Assembly: GCF_000973625.1 (NCBI RefSeq)
Contig: NZ_CP007501.1
Coordinates: forward strand, 310,001-374,000
DNA from: Polynucleobacter duraquae
GTDB lineage: Bacteria; Pseudomonadota; Gammaproteobacteria; Burkholderiales; Burkholderiaceae
Direction of reading: 5' to 3'
Length of the DNA: 64,000 bases
Shown: positions 27,010 to 36,033 of the stretch, piece by piece
Position numbering within the stretch: the stretch's first letter is position 1
Layout: the number at the start of each line of letters is the position of its first letter
Program-made: the position numbers and the translations under genes
Notes under the pieces: model-generated
The model's input: only the letters and a program-made list of their open reading frames with translations
What the model was told of the DNA's origin: nothing
The model's database searches: none

Positions 27010-27390
27010 TTAGAAGCTAAATTCTCTGTAATGTCTATAGAGGTTGGCAATTGATGCAAATCCCAAAACAACAATCAGAACAGCAAATAAGTAATCCAAT
27101 GTGAGGTATGTAAACATGCCGGTCTGAATGGCTACTGCCGCCGCAATAAAAGCTGCAATAGCTCCGAAGACTACTAGTTTGAAGTTGGGAATAAAAGCGC
27201 CAAGCGTAATAGCTACAAATAACAAAATCAGATCTGAAACTAATTGATCTGCAGTCTGAAAAATTTGATTGGTGAGCTCAGGGTTGGTCATCTTTCCCAG
27301 GACTGCCAACATCAATATGCTGGCAAGCACTGCAAAGTTCAGCTTTGCTTTATTGAAAATCGTTTTAAGTTGAACATTCACGGCAAGCAC
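27010..27390 (-). CDS. Small four-helix membrane protein, function unknown
   Basis: 126 aa with four hydrophobic segments (about residues 18-34, 50-68, 72-88 and 94-112) and a basic C-terminal tail. No family is recognised. The GTG at 27390 is used as start, and a second GTG three codons later is an alternative. It follows the 75-aa membrane protein gene by 18 bases on the same strand, so the two are probably co-transcribed and may form one membrane complex. Nothing links them to sulfur metabolism beyond location. Confidence 0.6.
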   Translation of the reverse strand: MLAVNVQLKTIFNKAKLNFAVLASILMLAVLGKMTNPELTNQIFQTADQLVSDLILLFVAITLGAFIPNFKLVVFGAIAAFIAAAVAIQTGMFTYLTLDYLFAVLIVVLGFASIANLYRHYREFSF

Positions 27391-27408
27391 TCTTTATTGG
27401 TGAGATAT

Positions 27409-27636
27409 TTAGGGATTGGCGCTACCGCTAAATACAAGGCTGATACCAATCCACAATAGGATGAAGGCGACCAAAATGGTGAAGCCAATCTTCTTGAGGA
27501 AATACTCCAAGGTATCCATATAAGCTTCATCATTACGACCAAAGTATTGATCAAAGCGTTTCCATACCAGGCGACCCACTACCAGTGGAAGTAGCATGGC
27601 AACAATGCCGAAAATAATAGTAAACGTGTTGTCCAT
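27409..27636 (-). CDS. Small two-helix membrane protein, function unknown
   Basis: 75 aa with an N-terminal hydrophobic helix (residues 5-22), a charged middle (WKRFDQYFGRNDEAYMDTLEYF) and a second helix (residues 50-68). The arrangement suggests a small inner-membrane subunit. ATG start at 27636. It precedes the 126-aa membrane protein gene by 18 bases on the minus strand and lies 38 bases after the amidohydrolase start. Family not recognised. Confidence 0.6.
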   Translation of the reverse strand: MDNTFTIIFGIVAMLLPLVVGRLVWKRFDQYFGRNDEAYMDTLEYFLKKIGFTILVAFILLWIGISLVFSGSANP

Positions 27637-27674
27637 GAGGTTTGTATTCTTTCTTGCGAATTGCTTATATGTAT

Positions 27675-28583
27675 CTAGTAGTTGCCAGTAAAGACAGGGA
27701 AGTCATATAGCATACAGGGATTATTGGACAGAATGGCTTTTCTAAGCTCTGGATCGGATACCCAAGATCCAAGCAGATCGCAGAGATCGGCATCATGTGG
27801 CATTTGCTTTTTGACCATGACATGAGGCCAATCGCTACCCCAAATTAGCCTTTTGCTATTGGCTTTAATCACTGCATCATTAAACACTCGCATATCTGCG
27901 TAGGGAAAGTCCCCATCACAAATGCGATAGGGGCCAGTCATCTTGACCCAGGCTTTGTTATTTCTCAGAAGCTCTAGCAGACCCTGAAAGCCTTTGTCAT
28001 TGATGCCATACTTTGTATGGGAGTAGCCAAAGTGACCAAACACCAAGTCCACCGGAAAGTTTGCAAATGTTTTAGCGAGATCAGGATATTCATTGACATG
28101 GGCGAGCAATTCCAAATGCCAACCAAAGGGTTCGATGTGCCTAGCGATTACAGTTAATTCATCGATTGGTAAGCCTTTCGATTTATCGGCAACATCGACA
28201 ACATTGCAACGAATACCTCGCACGCCAGCTTGATGAAGCTTCTCAAGTTCAGCATCACTGATATCACTGTCTATGACTGCAACCCCACGAAATCTGTTGG
28301 GGTTCGCAGAGAGTGCAGCCAGCATGGCTCGATTATCAGTGCCATATACGCTGGGCTGAACTAAGACGGCGCGATCAACCCCCAACATATTCAATAGAGA
28401 CTCGTATTTAGTCAGTGTGGCATCGGGTGGGGTGTAGATGCGCTCATCAGCATAAGGAAACTCCAAGGCTGGCCCACATACATGAGCATGGCAATCTACC
28501 GCCCCAGCAGGAAATTGAATCTTGGGTGATCGAATTTCCGGATCTGGGGCCTGGCAGAGTGGTGCAGCGTGTATTGAGTTCAA
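27675..28583 (-). CDS. Amidohydrolase-family lactonase (LigI / 2-pyrone-4,6-dicarboxylate hydrolase-like)
   Basis: 302-aa TIM-barrel amidohydrolase. The N-terminal metal motif VDCHAHV (His-x-His), FGHFGYSH in the middle and LIWGSDWPH near the C-terminus (catalytic Asp) are characteristic of COG3618 enzymes, including LigI and galactarolactone isomerases. These open lactones without a tightly bound metal in several members. It is encoded 15 bases downstream of a Bug-type tricarboxylate-transporter receptor gene on the same strand, suggesting catabolism of an imported carboxylic acid or lactone. The substrate is not determinable. Confidence 0.8.
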   Translation of the reverse strand: MNSIHAAPLCQAPDPEIRSPKIQFPAGAVDCHAHVCGPALEFPYADERIYTPPDATLTKYESLLNMLGVDRAVLVQPSVYGTDNRAMLAALSANPNRFRGVAVIDSDISDAELEKLHQAGVRGIRCNVVDVADKSKGLPIDELTVIARHIEPFGWHLELLAHVNEYPDLAKTFANFPVDLVFGHFGYSHTKYGINDKGFQGLLELLRNNKAWVKMTGPYRICDGDFPYADMRVFNDAVIKANSKRLIWGSDWPHVMVKKQMPHDADLCDLLGSWVSDPELRKAILSNNPCMLYDFPVFTGNY

Positions 28584-28597
28584 TTTACCTTAGCCAC

Positions 28598-29608
28598 TTA
28601 CTGAGGTTCAATATTGGCATCTTTGGCAATCTTCTGATACTTCGCCATTTCTTCGCGCACAAACTTAGCAAATTCTTGTGGGCTCATTGGTGTTGCTTTA
28701 ATTCCTTTGGCTTCATAAGCGGCTTTCACTTCGGGGGATTGCATTGCCAAATTGATATCTTGATTAATCTTTTTCACAATCGCTGATGGCACACCAGCAG
28801 GTGCCCATACACCAAACCAAAGACCAATTTCAAAGTTGGAGTAACCCAACTCAGCAATGCTTGGGATATCTGGAACGGCGGCATTACGTGCTTTGCTAGT
28901 AACCCCAAGCGCCCTTACTTTGCCGCCTTTGAGCTGCCCGATAGCAGTATCGAGTGGAGCCATGTAAAAAGCAGTACGCCCAGCCATCGTGTCTGAAATA
29001 GCTTCTGGTGACCCTTTGTAAGGAACGTGAATGAGCTTAATGCCCATCATTTGATTAAAGTACTCGGCTGCAAGGTGGGTTGAGCTACCAACGCCTGCCG
29101 ATGCAAAAGTAATTTCACCAGGCTTGGATTTTGCCGCGATCACCAGATCTCTGATGGATTGGTATGGACCCTCTGCAGACGTGATTAAGACGTAAGGAGT
29201 TTGTCCAAGGATATCGACATCAACGAGACTCTTCAATGGATCGTAAGGCAGTTTTTTATAGATTGCAGGATTAGCTGCGTATGAGGCAGATTGCACCAGA
29301 AGAGTGTATCCATCAGGCTCGGCACCGACTACTGCACCAGTACCGATTAAGCCACCAGCACCAGGACGATTTTCAATGATGACGGATTGTTTCCAAGTTT
29401 CAGAAAGGCTCTTGGCAACGATTCTGCCCGCGATATCTGCGCCAGACCCAGCGGTCAGGGGCACAATCATCTTGACTGTTCTATTGGGGTAGCTTTGCGC
29501 ATTGGCAGTCATTGAAACGAGGTTCAGGCTCAAGCCCAAGCCAATGAGTAAGCTGACCAATAAGTTACGCTTCAGCAAACGGGGGGATTGCAATATCTTT
29601 TGCATCAT
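28598..29608 (-). CDS. Bug-type (TctC family) tripartite tricarboxylate transporter substrate-binding protein
   Basis: 336 aa with a Sec signal peptide (basic start, hydrophobic core, cut near NAQS) directing it to the periplasm. The mature part begins with YPNRTVKMIVPLTAGSGADIAGR, the diagnostic TctC/Bug N-terminus, and continues with ENRPGAGGLIGT and ASAGVGSSTHLAAEYF. Such proteins bind carboxylates and are greatly expanded in Burkholderiales. No TctA/TctB membrane genes are adjacent, so it is an orphan receptor. It is probably co-transcribed with the lactonase-type hydrolase gene 15 bases downstream. Confidence 0.92.
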   Translation of the reverse strand: MMQKILQSPRLLKRNLLVSLLIGLGLSLNLVSMTANAQSYPNRTVKMIVPLTAGSGADIAGRIVAKSLSETWKQSVIIENRPGAGGLIGTGAVVGAEPDGYTLLVQSASYAANPAIYKKLPYDPLKSLVDVDILGQTPYVLITSAEGPYQSIRDLVIAAKSKPGEITFASAGVGSSTHLAAEYFNQMMGIKLIHVPYKGSPEAISDTMAGRTAFYMAPLDTAIGQLKGGKVRALGVTSKARNAAVPDIPSIAELGYSNFEIGLWFGVWAPAGVPSAIVKKINQDINLAMQSPEVKAAYEAKGIKATPMSPQEFAKFVREEMAKYQKIAKDANIEPQ

Positions 29609-29722
29609 GTCTCCTTAGTATTTTTATTGTTTCGTTGGATAATCTACCATGCTCCTTTCAAGATCTCCATGATTAAGACGGGATATTTAAAAATTGCCGA
29701 GCCGGTTAGAAAGTAGAGACAA

Positions 29723-30538
29723 ATGAGCCAAAAACTAGAAAAACAGATCATTAAGGTGAATGGAATTGATATTGCCTATCGTTTTGATGGTCCTAGCGAT
29801 GGTCATGTGGTGATAATGGCTAACAGCTTAATGTCTGACTGCAGTATGTGGGATTGGAATGTGCCTGCATTAAGTGATCGTTATCGAGTACTGCGCTTTG
29901 ATAAACGTGGGCACGGGGACTCAGAAACAACCCCGGCGCCCTATAGCATCCCTCAATTGGCTGATGATGCAATTGGCTTATTAGATGCACTGAAAATTGA
30001 TAAAGTGCATTTTATTGGACTCTCAATGGGCGGCATGATTGGTCAGCAACTTGGTGCCCGTTTTCCGGAGCGTGTTTATTCTCTATCCCTTTGTGACACA
30101 GCTAGTGAAATGCCACCACGCAGTTTGTGGGAAGAGCGTTTTGAGATTGCTCGAAAAGAAGGAACTGCTGGTTTGGTGGATGGCACTATTAAGCGCTGGT
30201 TTACCGCCCCATTCATTGCGCGGGCACCTCAAGATATTGCCAAGGTGCGCGAGATGATTTTAGGTACCGGAGTTGAGGGTTATCTGGGATGTGCAAGTGC
30301 GGTAAGAGATATGGCACAAACCACCATGCTCTTAAAAATTAAGGCCCCAACACTCATCTTGACTGGTCGTCAGGATCCTGCCTGCACTGTGGATCAAGCT
30401 ATTGTGCTGAACCGTATGATTGATGGATCCAAGTTTGTCATATTGGAAGATGCCGCACATTTGTCTAATATTGAGCAGCCAGAAGCATTTAATCGCAGCA
30501 TTCGTGACTTTATTGATTCAGTCGATAACACTTTGTAG
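29723..30538 (+). CDS. pcaD: Alpha/beta hydrolase, 3-oxoadipate enol-lactonase (PcaD)-like
   Basis: 271-aa alpha/beta-hydrolase. The nucleophile elbow GLSMGG has Ser101, LTGRQDPAC holds the probable acid, and the catalytic His is in DAAHLSNIEQP. The N-terminal RFDGPSDGHVVIMANSLMSD and DKRGHGDSE match PcaD-type enol-lactonases of the beta-ketoadipate pathway. No other pca genes are adjacent, so the assignment could be general for this hydrolase group. It is divergent from the Bug receptor gene with 114 bases between starts, room for two promoters. Confidence 0.75.
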   Translation: MSQKLEKQIIKVNGIDIAYRFDGPSDGHVVIMANSLMSDCSMWDWNVPALSDRYRVLRFDKRGHGDSETTPAPYSIPQLADDAIGLLDALKIDKVHFIGLSMGGMIGQQLGARFPERVYSLSLCDTASEMPPRSLWEERFEIARKEGTAGLVDGTIKRWFTAPFIARAPQDIAKVREMILGTGVEGYLGCASAVRDMAQTTMLLKIKAPTLILTGRQDPACTVDQAIVLNRMIDGSKFVILEDAAHLSNIEQPEAFNRSIRDFIDSVDNTL

Positions 30539-30563
30539 GAATGTATTTAAACATTAAAGCGCT

Positions 30564-30743
30564 ATGTCAATGAAAAAAACAGACCTCTATAAAAACCTTG
30601 CCCTGACCACTGCTCAGCGCATGAAAAATGCTGCAAAGACACCAAAGCCAGGTACGGCAGAAGGTATTGCAAAAACCAAGAAAGAGCTTGCTAGTAGTAA
30701 TCCTATGCTGGCCTCTTTAATGGGCAAGACTAAATCCAAATAG
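30564..30743 (+). CDS. Small basic hypothetical protein (59 aa)
   Basis: A continuous frame from ATG 30564 to TAG 30743 encodes a very Lys/Ala/Thr-rich protein (MSMKKTDLYKNLAL at the start, MGKTKSK at the end). It has no hydrophobic segment. Codon use resembles genuine genes, with few rare codons. It lies 25 bases after the hydrolase gene and 12 bases before the acyltransferase start, on the same strand and in the same frame as the acyltransferase. It may be a small nucleic-acid-binding or structural protein; the function is unknown. An antisense frame here is judged a shadow. Confidence 0.5.
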   Translation: MSMKKTDLYKNLALTTAQRMKNAAKTPKPGTAEGIAKTKKELASSNPMLASLMGKTKSK

Positions 30744-30755
30744 CGCTCACGATTC

Positions 30756-31832
30756 TTGAAGCAAGACCCCCCATTCTTTCTGATAGATCTGCTGAAGGTC
30801 TTTGCTGCTCTAGTTATCATCCTGCATCACCTATCTAGCTATGGTCAGATTGCAGAAGATGCCCGAGCATTCTTGCCAGGTGTGATGAACTTCTTATTTG
30901 AGTATGGTCGCTATGCCGTACAAATTTTCTTAGTCATGGCAGGTTATCTCGCAACCCAATCTCTGACACGATTTGCGAATGCAAAATTGAGTAGCCAAAA
31001 TTTATTGCGAGTCATTATCAATCGTTATTTGCGTTTGTTTGCTCCCTATATAGTCGCCTTAGTTTTTACGATTCTCTGTGCCTGGATTGCACGCTTTTGG
31101 GTTAATGATGAGTTCGTTGGCGAGCAAGAAACGCTCGGTCAGTTCCTGGCGCACTTATTCTTCTTGCAAGGTATCTTAGGCTTAGATTCGATCTCTGCTG
31201 GCGTTTGGTATGTAGCGATTGATTGGCAGTTGTATTCAGTACTAGCGGTCCTACTGATTAGTTTTTCTTCTTATCAGGCTTTGATTTGGTTCATCAGCAT
31301 CATTGCGACTGCTTCTTTGCTGTACTTCAATCGCTCGAATCAGTATGAGGCCTACTTCATTTACTTTATTGGCTCATATAGCCTTGGTGTATTGGCTTAT
31401 CTTGGGAAGAACTTTGCGGATAAGAAGATCCAAGGCTTAGTCAAGTTTGTGCTGATTGCAATCGGAGTGATTATCGTGATCTCTTCATGGCATCAAGTGT
31501 GGTTACGAAATTTCTTGGCTTGGTTTGTGGCTATTGCGTTACTGGTATGGGGCAATACTGCTTATCCTAGTGCAGGTTCTGTGACTCACGGATTAAGAGT
31601 ATCGCTATTGCGAGCGATTGCTTGGGCGAGCCCGCGATCTTATTGCGCTTTCTTAATTCACTTTGCATTTATCTTGCTTGCGAACACGCTTTATATTGCT
31701 TCTGGAATTCACACTCACGAGAGTGGGCTGATTGCAATGGGCTTAATGCTGGGGGTTGTGGTGTGTAGCGCTATTGCTGCCAACTATATGTATCGCTGGG
31801 TAGAAATTCCCTCAGCCAAGCTGAAGATCTAA
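30756..31832 (+). CDS. Acyltransferase 3 family membrane protein
   Basis: 358-aa integral membrane O-acyltransferase (OafA/NodX family) with about ten hydrophobic helices. The N-terminal DLLKVFAALVIILHHLSSYG carries the essential His pair in helix 1, and NRYLRLFAPYIVAL is the conserved R-x-x-R-like loop. Such proteins move acetyl or other acyl groups onto surface polysaccharides, glucans or peptidoglycan. The only start that keeps helix 1 is TTG 30756; no clear ribosome-binding site precedes it, so coupling to the upstream small gene is possible. It lies far from the O-antigen island, so its target is open. Confidence 0.85.
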   Translation: MKQDPPFFLIDLLKVFAALVIILHHLSSYGQIAEDARAFLPGVMNFLFEYGRYAVQIFLVMAGYLATQSLTRFANAKLSSQNLLRVIINRYLRLFAPYIVALVFTILCAWIARFWVNDEFVGEQETLGQFLAHLFFLQGILGLDSISAGVWYVAIDWQLYSVLAVLLISFSSYQALIWFISIIATASLLYFNRSNQYEAYFIYFIGSYSLGVLAYLGKNFADKKIQGLVKFVLIAIGVIIVISSWHQVWLRNFLAWFVAIALLVWGNTAYPSAGSVTHGLRVSLLRAIAWASPRSYCAFLIHFAFILLANTLYIASGIHTHESGLIAMGLMLGVVVCSAIAANYMYRWVEIPSAKLKI

Positions 31833-31841
31833 AGCAACAAT

Positions 31842-32369
31842 TTAAATCCCCATATCCTTAAGAACACGGAAGATCTCTCGATAAGCCTTAGGGGGTTTAT
31901 TGGATTCTTTTTCCTTGCGCGCATTACGGATGAGGGTGCGCATATTCTGAATATCCATGTCCGGATATTGCTCAATCATCTTGGTAAAGGTTTCATCATT
32001 TGCGATTAGGCGATCGCGATAAGACTCTAGATGATGCAGCTTTGCGGTCTCTGCTTTGCTGATGCCTTGGATAGCATCTAAACGCTTTTGAATAGCATTT
32101 AACTCCTCTTCATCCAAAAAGCGCATGAGCTTGCCAAGATATTGTTTATGTCGACGGATTGCCTCAAAACTCTTAATCTTGTTGGTTTCTGCAATGGAAG
32201 CTTTAATGGCTTCATCCATTGGTATGGTCTTCAAGGCATCGCTACTAAGCGCTGCTAGAACTTCAGCCAGCTTTTGACGCTCGGTCATCAAGCGCTTTAG
32301 CTCAGATTTGCTTGGGCCCTCATCAAGATCTTCCTTCTTGGGGGTGCGGTTCTTTTCATTGACATGCAT
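31842..32369 (-). CDS. darP: Ribosome biogenesis protein DarP (YjgA, DUF615)
   Basis: 175-aa, highly charged, helical protein of the YjgA/DUF615 family, which associates with late 50S assembly intermediates. Seen: PSKSELKRLMTERQKLAEVLA, IRRHKQYLGKLMRFLDEEEL and the terminal YREIFRVLKDM. Length is normal. It is convergent with the acyltransferase gene (9 bases between stops) and divergent from the GMC oxidoreductase gene, so it is monocistronic here. Confidence 0.92.
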   Translation of the reverse strand: MHVNEKNRTPKKEDLDEGPSKSELKRLMTERQKLAEVLAALSSDALKTIPMDEAIKASIAETNKIKSFEAIRRHKQYLGKLMRFLDEEELNAIQKRLDAIQGISKAETAKLHHLESYRDRLIANDETFTKMIEQYPDMDIQNMRTLIRNARKEKESNKPPKAYREIFRVLKDMGI

Positions 32370-32482
32370 GGGCGTATTTTAGACGGGTATTTGCCGTTTC
32401 TAGCTGAATCACCTAATTTCTTCGTATTGGGAGAATTAGTAAATAATAGAGTTTAAAAATAGGTATCGATAAAAGTAGAGAC

Positions 32483-34126
32483 ATGAGTACAACAAGTCAT
32501 CAAAACACCTACGACTTCATCATCATCGGCGCGGGCAGCGCGGGCTGCATGCTTGCCAAGCGTTTGACTGAGAATCCAGCTAAACGGGTTCTTTTGATTG
32601 AGGCCGGCAAGAACGATAACTACATCTGGATCCATGTGCCAGTTGGTTATTTGTATTGCATCGATAACCCAAGAGCAGATTGGCGTTTTAAGACTGCTAC
32701 TGAAAAAGGCCTTAACGGACGCTCACTGCTATATCCACGTGGTCGGATTTTGGGCGGCTGCTCTTCAATTAACGGCATGATCTATATGCGCGGCCAAGAG
32801 GGTGACTACGCATCTTGGGTTAGTTCAACTGGTGATGACTCTTGGTCTTGGCAAAATGCATTGCGTCGATACAAATCATTTGAGGATTACCACGGTACTG
32901 CTAATCAGTGGCATGGCAAAGGCGGAGAATGGACAGTCTCTAAGCAGCGTTTGCGTTGGCCCATCATGGATGTTTTTAGAGAGGCTGCAGTGCAAGCGGG
33001 TATCCCAGCATCAGATGACTTTAACCAAGGCGATAACTTTGGTGTGGGTTACTTTGATGTGAGTCAGCGTAAAGGTTGGCGCCTGAATACATCCAAAGCA
33101 TTTTTGCGTGACGCTGCCAAGCGATCCAACCTCACTGTAGTTACTGAAGCGATTGTCAATAAATTATTGATTGATCCAAGCTCTAAAAATTGCTACGGCG
33201 TTCAATATATTCAAGATGGTAAAACCATCGATGTGCATTGCACTGCTTCGGGCGCTGCTAATCAAGGCGAAGTGATTCTAAGTGCAGGTGCCATTGGCAG
33301 TGTGCAGGTTCTAGAGCGCTCGGGTGTTGGATCAGCTGCGCATCTGAATAAATTGGGCACCCCTGTCATTGCTGACTTACCAGGCGTGGGAGAAAACTTA
33401 CAAGACCATTTGCAATTACGCATGATCTATAAGGTCAATGGCATTAAGACTCTCAATACCAAAGCGAATTCTTTGCTTGGCAAACTGCTAATTGGTATGG
33501 AGTATGTGTTTAAGCGCTCTGGCCCGATGTCGATGGCTCCTTCACAGTTAGGGGCTTTTGCATACAGCTCACCAGATCAGCCTTCTGCTAATTTGGAGTA
33601 TCACGTTCAACCGCTATCACTAGAAAAGTTCGGTGAAGATTTACATTCCTTTAATGCGATTACTGCGAGCGTTTGTAACTTGCGACCAACATCTCGCGGC
33701 AGTGTTCATATCAGCTCGATTGATCCAGAAGCACCTCCAGTAATTGCGCCAAATTATTTATCGACTGATGAAGATCGCAAAGTTGCTGCCGACTCATTAC
33801 GTCTTACGCGCAAGATTGTGGAAAGTCCTGCGCTCAAACCGTACACGCCTGATGAGTATAAGCCAGGCAAGCAGTATCAAACTGACGAGGAGCTCATCAA
33901 AGCTGCTGGTGATATTGGTACGACGATTTTCCATCCAGTAGGCACCTGCAAGATGGGGCGCGACGATGATCCGATGGCAGTGCTGGATACTCAATTACGA
34001 GTTCGGGGTATTCATCATCTGAGAGTGGTGGATGCATCTGCGATGCCAACGATTACTTCTGGCAATACTGCGGCACCTACGATGATGATTACGCAACGCG
34101 CCGCAGAATTACTTACTGGTGAATAG
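32483..34126 (+). CDS. GMC-family FAD-dependent oxidoreductase (choline dehydrogenase-like)
   Basis: 547-aa flavoenzyme. The N-terminal FAD motif IIIGAGSAGCMLAKRL with LLIEAG, the GMC signature GRILGGCSSINGMIYMRG, the second signature GAIGSVQVLERSGVG, and the C-terminal active-site FHPVGTCKMG and TSGNTAAPTMMI are all intact. It resembles BetA and alcohol dehydrogenases of the group; no betaine aldehyde dehydrogenase gene is near, so choline is not assured as substrate. The next gene overlaps by 8 bases (GTGAATAG), implying co-expression with the EamA exporter. Confidence 0.9.
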   Translation: MSTTSHQNTYDFIIIGAGSAGCMLAKRLTENPAKRVLLIEAGKNDNYIWIHVPVGYLYCIDNPRADWRFKTATEKGLNGRSLLYPRGRILGGCSSINGMIYMRGQEGDYASWVSSTGDDSWSWQNALRRYKSFEDYHGTANQWHGKGGEWTVSKQRLRWPIMDVFREAAVQAGIPASDDFNQGDNFGVGYFDVSQRKGWRLNTSKAFLRDAAKRSNLTVVTEAIVNKLLIDPSSKNCYGVQYIQDGKTIDVHCTASGAANQGEVILSAGAIGSVQVLERSGVGSAAHLNKLGTPVIADLPGVGENLQDHLQLRMIYKVNGIKTLNTKANSLLGKLLIGMEYVFKRSGPMSMAPSQLGAFAYSSPDQPSANLEYHVQPLSLEKFGEDLHSFNAITASVCNLRPTSRGSVHISSIDPEAPPVIAPNYLSTDEDRKVAADSLRLTRKIVESPALKPYTPDEYKPGKQYQTDEELIKAAGDIGTTIFHPVGTCKMGRDDDPMAVLDTQLRVRGIHHLRVVDASAMPTITSGNTAAPTMMITQRAAELLTGE

Positions 34127-35048
34127 TTCGCAAGCCTTGCGCGATCATCAGCCAGAGAATCAATTGCCTGTCAGTCATTTACTGCTGGCTTTAGGAATTG
34201 TGGCGGTGTGGGGCACTAACTTTGTGGTGATTAAAAACAGTTTGGCGTCTTTCCCGCCGTTTTACTTTGCCGCATTGCGCTATATCTTTGTTTTGTTACC
34301 CTTTGTATTTTTCCTGCGCAGACCCAAAGTATCTTGGATTAATTTGTGTATTTATGGATTAGCCACCGGAGTAGGTCAGTTTGGGGTGATGTATTACGCA
34401 GTGAATAGCCAGATTTCTCCAGGCCTGGCTTCATTGGTAGTTCAGACACAAGTGTTCTTTACGATTGGCTTTGCAATGCTCTTTGCAAAAGAGGGGCTTA
34501 AGCCTTATCAAGCGGTTGCAGTTGCCATTGCCATGATTGGCCTAGGAATTATTGCGCTACACACAGATGCCACGACAACTTTCTTAGGTTTAGCCTTGGT
34601 GGTTTTTGCCGGCCTATCCTGGGGAGTTGCCAATACGGTGAGCCGTATGGCAGGTGCCATCAACATGCTGTCTTATGTTGTTTGGGCAAGCGCATTCTCA
34701 ATACCTCCTTTACTGCTTGTTTCACTCATTTTTGAGGGTGGCGCCAGTCATTTATGGGAAGTCACCCTGGTGGCTCCCATGGGAGCTTGGATTGGGGTGC
34801 TCTGGCAGTCTTGGGCTAACACCCTTTTTGGGTATGCAGCCTGGGGTTGGCTCCTCTCGAAGCATCCAGCGGCTGTGGTGGCTCCCGCACCCTTGCTTGT
34901 GCCTATCTTTGGCATGGGCGCATCTGCCTTCTTTTTGGGGGAGGCTTTACCGGCCTGGAAAGTCGAGGCTGCAAGCTTGGTCATTGCCGGTTTGGTCGTC
35001 AATCTTTTCTGGCCCACATTACGAGAACAAAGTCGTCAGTTTTTTTAA
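34119..35048 (+). CDS. EamA/DMT-superfamily transporter
   Basis: 309-aa inner-membrane protein with ten hydrophobic helices in two EamA repeats. IVAVWGTNFVVIKNSLASFPPFYFAALRY opens repeat 1 and FAGLSWGVANTVSRMAG opens repeat 2. The family exports amino acids and other small metabolites. GTG start 34119 overlaps the oxidoreductase stop by 8 bases, which suggests export of a compound related to that enzyme (inference). A strong intrinsic terminator follows about 60 bases after the stop. Confidence 0.88.
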   Translation: MNSSQALRDHQPENQLPVSHLLLALGIVAVWGTNFVVIKNSLASFPPFYFAALRYIFVLLPFVFFLRRPKVSWINLCIYGLATGVGQFGVMYYAVNSQISPGLASLVVQTQVFFTIGFAMLFAKEGLKPYQAVAVAIAMIGLGIIALHTDATTTFLGLALVVFAGLSWGVANTVSRMAGAINMLSYVVWASAFSIPPLLLVSLIFEGGASHLWEVTLVAPMGAWIGVLWQSWANTLFGYAAWGWLLSKHPAAVVAPAPLLVPIFGMGASAFFLGEALPAWKVEAASLVIAGLVVNLFWPTLREQSRQFF

Positions 35049-35106
35049 AACGACCTTTATCGCTAGGGGCTAGTAGCCACTAATATTTAGTAGCACCGTG
35101 TTATTC

Positions 35107-35132
35107 AAAAGCCCTCGAAAGAGGGCTTTTTC
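35107..35132 (+). terminator. Rho-independent terminator after the GMC/EamA operon
   Basis: Perfect 10-bp stem AAAAGCCCTC / GAGGGCTTTT with a GAAA tetraloop and a T-run. The symmetrical A/T flanks let it work in both directions, so it also serves the convergent TauE gene. Confidence 0.93.
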
Positions 35133-35187
35133 TATTGGAGATTAAATCAGCTCTTTAACTTTCTTGTTTTGAATTAGCAAGATGGCA

Positions 35188-36012
35188 TCACAGATTCAAA
35201 CTGAGTACGCCTTTAATCAATAAACTCATTGCAATCGCTAAAGTGAAGATTGAGAAAATCAGTTGAGTGTATGAACCACTTAATTTTTTACCCAGTAGCT
35301 GTCCAATTAATAGCCCGCCCAAAGCCGCAAGCGCAAAAGGCGCGGCAACTAAGATATTTAAGCTACCACTAGCTGCCGAGAATATTGCTCCGCCACCAGT
35401 GATGATGGCGAGCACTCCCAGCGAGGTAGCAACAATTGATTTGATAGGTAGGTCGGTATAGCGAGTTAGTGCAGGTACGATGATGAAGCCACCCCCAACA
35501 CCAAGTAGGCCAGATAGAAAGCCTGCAATACTACCGGCGAGCATGAGGGCGCGAGCGCAAGGCAGTGTCCATTGGAGTTTCCCAATGGCAGGGTTGATGA
35601 GGCAAGGTGGAGGCTTTCTCTTTTCGTCAGGGATGCCATTAATTTGATTGCGCGCCTGACTCAATAATCGGATAGCTACATATAACAAGATGAAACTAAA
35701 GAGTATCTGTAGGGGTGCATTCGGAATCTGAGGCGCAAGCCAAAGTCCCAGTGGAGATAGCGCTAAACCAAAGATCGCCATAAAGCCTGCCGCTTTATAG
35801 CGCAAGATCTTATTTTTGAGGCCCAGGATAGCGCCAATGGTGGAAGCTAGGGCAACGGCACATAGCGCAATCGGCGCTGCCTCTGCAATTGACAAGCCTA
35901 GGAAGAAAACTAACAGTGGTACAGATAAAATTCCGCCCCCCGCACCAGTTAGGCCCATGAGGACGCCTACTAGTATTCCTAGTGCTGGGCTGATGAGAGA
36001 GGAATAGTCCAT
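35188..36012 (-). CDS. TauE/SafE-family sulfite/anion exporter
   Basis: 274-aa membrane protein with about eight hydrophobic helices and two internal repeats: LVGVLMGLTGAGGGILSVPLLVFFLG and IAGFLSGLLGVGGGFIIVPAL. This is the TauE/SafE glycine-rich signature. It is divergent from a persulfide dioxygenase gene with an AT-rich palindrome between them and a BigR-like regulator gene beyond. In Xylella and Agrobacterium the BigR module likewise combines the regulator, Blh and a TauE-like exporter that removes sulfite. The same function is likely here. Confidence 0.88.
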   Translation of the reverse strand: MDYSSLISPALGILVGVLMGLTGAGGGILSVPLLVFFLGLSIAEAAPIALCAVALASTIGAILGLKNKILRYKAAGFMAIFGLALSPLGLWLAPQIPNAPLQILFSFILLYVAIRLLSQARNQINGIPDEKRKPPPCLINPAIGKLQWTLPCARALMLAGSIAGFLSGLLGVGGGFIIVPALTRYTDLPIKSIVATSLGVLAIITGGGAIFSAASGSLNILVAAPFALAALGGLLIGQLLGKKLSGSYTQLIFSIFTLAIAMSLLIKGVLSLNL

Positions 36013-36033
36013 TGCAATTTATTTTATATTAAT

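Noticed and set aside
30741-30743. Amber readthrough joining the 59-aa protein to the acyltransferase in the same frame
   Set aside because: The acyltransferase N-terminus is complete from TTG 30756, and a Lys-rich extension is not typical of the family. The shared frame is probably chance.
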